Origin: an uncultured Oscillospiraceae bacterium
GTDB taxonomy: Bacteria > Bacillota > Clostridia > Oscillospirales > Oscillospiraceae
NCBI GenBank assembly: GCA_947587485.1
Contig: CANPXZ010000008.1
Span: 1-32,019 of the forward strand
DNA: 32,019 nucleotides
Direction: 5' to 3'
Position 1 is the first letter of the stretch, and every line of letters starts with the position of its first letter. Of the stretch, positions 30,136 to 32,019 are shown piece after piece. A program made the position numbers and the translations under genes. The notes under the pieces are model-generated. The model did not search any database and was not told the DNA's origin. It worked only from the letters and a program-made list of their open reading frames with translations.

Positions 30136-30253
30136 ACAAGGAAACAGGCATGGGCCGGCGGACAGAGACGCCGGACTCATATCGCCAAGCGCCTGGGCAG
30201 TTCTATTTGCGAGAGAATAGGGCTGCTCAAACTGCTTTAAAGGGAGAACTTAT
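30136..30253 (+). other. Structured leader of the purine operon
   Basis: The 118-nt leader holds CCGGCG (30155-30160)/CGCCGG (30169-30174). It also holds a long hairpin, GGGCAGTTCTATT-type arm (30195-30207) with AATAGGGCTGCTC (30216-30228), about 13 bp including G-U pairs, with an 8-nt loop. It does not show the conserved loops of the purine riboswitch, and no U-tract follows. It may control purE translation or RNA stability; role unproven. Confidence 0.4.
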
Positions 30254-30754
30254 ATGAAGAAAGTCGCCATTGTCATGGGCAGCGACAGCGACCTGCCCGT
30301 GGTGGAGAGAGCGGCGGGAACGCTGGAGGAATACGGCGTGCCCTTCGAGGTGCACGTGTTCTCCGCCCACCGCACCCCGGACCAGGCCCGGGCCTTCGCC
30401 CGAGGCGCCCGCGAGAACGGCTTCGGCGTGCTCATCGCCGCCGCCGGCATGGCCGCGCACCTGGCCGGGGCCCTGGCCGCCAACACGACCCTGCCCGTGG
30501 TGGGCATTCCCTTAAAATCGAAAGCCTTAGACGGCGTTGACGCTCTTCTGTCCACGGTGCAGATGCCCTCCGGCATCCCGGTCGCCACCGTGGGTATCGA
30601 CGGAGCCGTCAACGCCGCCTTGCTTGCGGTCGAGATCCTGGCCCTGTCGGACGAGGCCCTGGCCGCCAGGCTGGACGCCGCCCGGGCCGCCGGAACGGAA
30701 AAGGTCCTGGCCAAAAACGCCGCCATTGAGGCGCGGTTCAACGGCAGTCGCTGA
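30254..30754 (+). CDS. purE: N5-carboxyaminoimidazole ribonucleotide mutase, class I PurE
   Basis: Encodes 166 aa, the class I length. The phosphate-binding [10 protein letters not shown] (8-17), SAHRTPD (near 37-43), and [11 protein letters not shown] and GIPLKS motifs are all present. The enzyme moves the carboxylate of N5-CAIR to give CAIR in IMP synthesis. Class I PurE normally needs PurK; no purK lies between purE and purC, so it would be elsewhere or absent. GGGAGA lies about 6 nt before the ATG. First gene of a purE-purC-purF run with its own promoter and a structured leader. An unusual chain of hairpins separates it from purC. Confidence 0.97.
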   Translation: MKKVAIVMGSDSDLPVVERAAGTLEEYGVPFEVHVFSAHRTPDQARAFARGARENGFGVLIAAAGMAAHLAGALAANTTLPVVGIPLKSKALDGVDALLSTVQMPSGIPVATVGIDGAVNAALLAVEILALSDEALAARLDAARAAGTEKVLAKNAAIEARFNGSR

Positions 30755-30765
30755 TAAACGGACCT

Positions 30766-30900
30766 GCCTGTCCGCAACAGCGGACAGGCGCGAAGCCCGG
30801 TCAGGGCGAGCCGCGCGGCATTCCCGCGCGTCAAAGTCAAAATCCGCTGTGCGACAGGATTTTGACTTTCTGCAAGGGGGAATTCACTTTCCCCTTGCAG
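30766..30900 (+). other. Chain of four perfect stem-loops between purE and purC
   Basis: GCCTGTCCGC/GCGGACAGGC (30766-30775 with 30780-30789); CGCGCGG/CCGCGCG (30812-30818 with 30824-30830); AAAGTCAAAATCC/GGATTTTGACTTT (30833-30845 with 30857-30869); CTGCAAGGGG/CCCCTTGCAG (30870-30879 with 30891-30900). The last two abut without a spare base. There are no U-tracts, so they are not classical terminators. The block could be a REP-like insertion, an RNA processing or stability element, or an attenuator. Confidence 0.6.
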
Positions 30901-30938
30901 TTCAAATCACGAACATTCATCAAACGGAGGATATTCCC

Positions 30939-31646
30939 ATGACGAAAAAGGAACAGTTATACGAAGGCAAGGCCAAGAAGGTCTACGCCACCGAGGACCC
31001 CGATCTGGTCATCGTCTCCTACAAGGACGACGCCACCGCCTTCAACGGCCTGAAAAAGGGCCAGATCGCCGGCAAGGGCGCCATCAACAACCGGGTCACC
31101 AACTACCTGATGCAGCTGCTGGAGGCCGAGGGCGTGCCCACCCACTTCGTCCGGGAGCTGAACGACCGGGAGACGGTGGTGCGCAAGGTCTCCATCGTGC
31201 CCCTGGAGGTCATCATCCGCAACATCTCCGCCGGCAGCTTCGCCAAGCGCTACGGCGTGGAGGAGGGCATCGTGTTCGCCGCCCCCACCTTCGAGACCTC
31301 CTATAAAAACGACGATCTGGGCGACCCCCTCATCAACGACTACCACGCCCTGGCCCTGGGCCTGTGCACGGCGGAGGAGCTGGATACCATCAAGGCCATG
31401 GCCTTCAAGGTCAACGACGTGCTCAAGGCCTTCTTCAAGGCGGTGAACGTGGACCTGGTGGACTTCAAGCTGGAGTTCGGCAAGACCTCCGACGGGAAGC
31501 TGGTGCTGGCCGACGAGATCAGCCCCGACACCTGCCGGTTCTGGGACAGCGTCACCCACGAGAAGCTGGACAAGGACCGCTTCCGCCGGGATCTGGGCGG
31601 GGTGGAGGACGCCTACGCCGAGATGATGCGGCGCATTTTGGGCTGA
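30939..31646 (+). CDS. purC: Phosphoribosylaminoimidazole-succinocarboxamide synthase (SAICAR synthetase)
   Basis: Encodes 235 aa, the usual bacterial length. YEGKAKKVY (9-17) is the ATP-loop start. [11 protein letters not shown] and [14 protein letters not shown] follow, then [20 protein letters not shown], the SAICAR synthetase signature, and [14 protein letters not shown]. It joins CAIR and aspartate with ATP to form SAICAR, the step after PurE. GGAGG lies 8 nt before the ATG. purF follows after 44 bp in the same direction, so the three genes are one operon unless the hairpin chain upstream uncouples purE. Confidence 0.97.
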   Translation: MTKKEQLYEGKAKKVYATEDPDLVIVSYKDDATAFNGLKKGQIAGKGAINNRVTNYLMQLLEAEGVPTHFVRELNDRETVVRKVSIVPLEVIIRNISAGSFAKRYGVEEGIVFAAPTFETSYKNDDLGDPLINDYHALALGLCTAEELDTIKAMAFKVNDVLKAFFKAVNVDLVDFKLEFGKTSDGKLVLADEISPDTCRFWDSVTHEKLDKDRFRRDLGGVEDAYAEMMRRILG

Positions 31647-31690
31647 GGGACCATCAGCGAAGCATAAGAGCGAGGTATCAAGGTTTTAAC

Positions 31691-32019
31691 ATGAGCGGGA
31701 ATCTTCATGAAGAGTGTGGGGTGTTTGGGATATTTGCGCCGGAGCGCATGCCTATCGTCTCCACGGCCTATTACGGCCTGTACGCCCTCCAGCACCGGGG
31801 TCAGGAGAGCTGCGGCATCGTCATCAACGACGACGGCCTGTTCAGCTTCTACAAGGACCTGGGGCTGGTCAGCGACGTGTTCAGCCACCGGGTGCTGCGG
31901 GCACTGCCGGAGGGGAACATGGCCGTGGGCCACGTGCGCTACGGCACCACCGGCTGCAGCGGCCGGGAGAACTGCCAGCCCATGGTGGTCAACCACATCA
32001 AGGGCCGCATGGCCCTGGC
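31691..32019 (+). CDS. purF: Amidophosphoribosyltransferase, N-terminal part (cut by window end)
   Basis: The first 109 codons are present and the gene runs off the window. A short propeptide, MSGNLHEE, precedes C9 in CGVFGI, which becomes the N-terminal nucleophile of the glutamine amidotransferase domain after processing. ALQHRGQESCGI and GHVRYGTTG are the glutamine-binding motifs. It makes phosphoribosylamine from PRPP and glutamine, the first committed purine step. The ribosome binding site is weak (AAGG about 10 nt upstream), and the 44-bp gap after purC holds nothing else. Confidence 0.95.
   Translation, partial: MSGNLHEECGVFGIFAPERMPIVSTAYYGLYALQHRGQESCGIVINDDGLFSFYKDLGLVSDVFSHRVLRALPEGNMAVGHVRYGTTGCSGRENCQPMVVNHIKGRMAL

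Overview
The window looks like a chromosomal segment of a GC-rich Gram-positive gut-type Clostridium relative, most likely Oscillospiraceae or a close family. This is inferred from strong G/C third-position bias, consensus sigma-A-like promoters, purine-rich Shine-Dalgarno sites, frequent TTG/GTG starts, SLH and BspA-type surface proteins, a type 3 prolyl-tRNA synthetase and pectin/arabinan sugar enzymes. There are no rRNA or tRNA genes, no CRISPR array, no prophage and no transposase. Only purF is cut by the window edge.

Layout. 1-240: non-coding, with part of a dispersed palindromic repeat and a terminator hairpin. 241-3339: a small unknown protein convergent with rarA, then divergent nth and a tyrosine-phosphatase-like gene. 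3340-4330: a compact toxin-antitoxin-like pair (65-aa protein plus zeta/COG4185 kinase) in locally more AT-rich DNA. 4343-7800: a two-gene operon of an MMPL/RND exporter and a secreted partner. 7966-8213: a promoter followed by a roughly 213-nt structured RNA whose ends pair with each other. 8289-10145: a secreted BspA-like LRR/FN3 protein. 10190-10410: a MITE-like block of hairpins. 10417-13531 (minus): uronate isomerase and a GH51 arabinofuranosidase. 13674-15706: an iron-sulfur-flavoprotein-like reductase convergent with a MATE exporter. 15849-20174: a polar amino-acid (probably cystine) ABC importer and an LTA-synthase-like sulfatase, packed as one operon. 20555-22250: two tiny envelope proteins convergent with a HAAS/DUF1700-like membrane protein and its small partner. 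22412-23842: proS. 23896-25934 (minus): two translationally coupled COG0523 GTPases, one with 26 histidines in a 44-residue stretch and one fused to a YcgQ/DUF1980-like domain. 26263-29981: an SLH/transglutaminase lipoprotein with a DPNA repeat tail, then a PepV-type dipeptidase. 30100-32019: the start of a purine operon, purE-purC-purF.

Themes. Much of the window concerns the cell envelope and exchange with the outside: exporters, an importer, surface proteins and an anionic-polymer synthase. The sugar genes fit release of arabinose from plant arabinan and use of uronic acids. The regulatory layout is unusually readable: many promoters with 16-18 bp spacers, three divergent promoter pairs and several bidirectional terminators. 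The best candidates for something undescribed are the structured RNA at 8001-8213, the COG0523 pair at 23896-25934, the SLH/transglutaminase lipoprotein at 26263-28497 and the small-protein loci at 20555-21079 and 3526-4276. All functional statements come from reading sequence and motifs; no database search was run.
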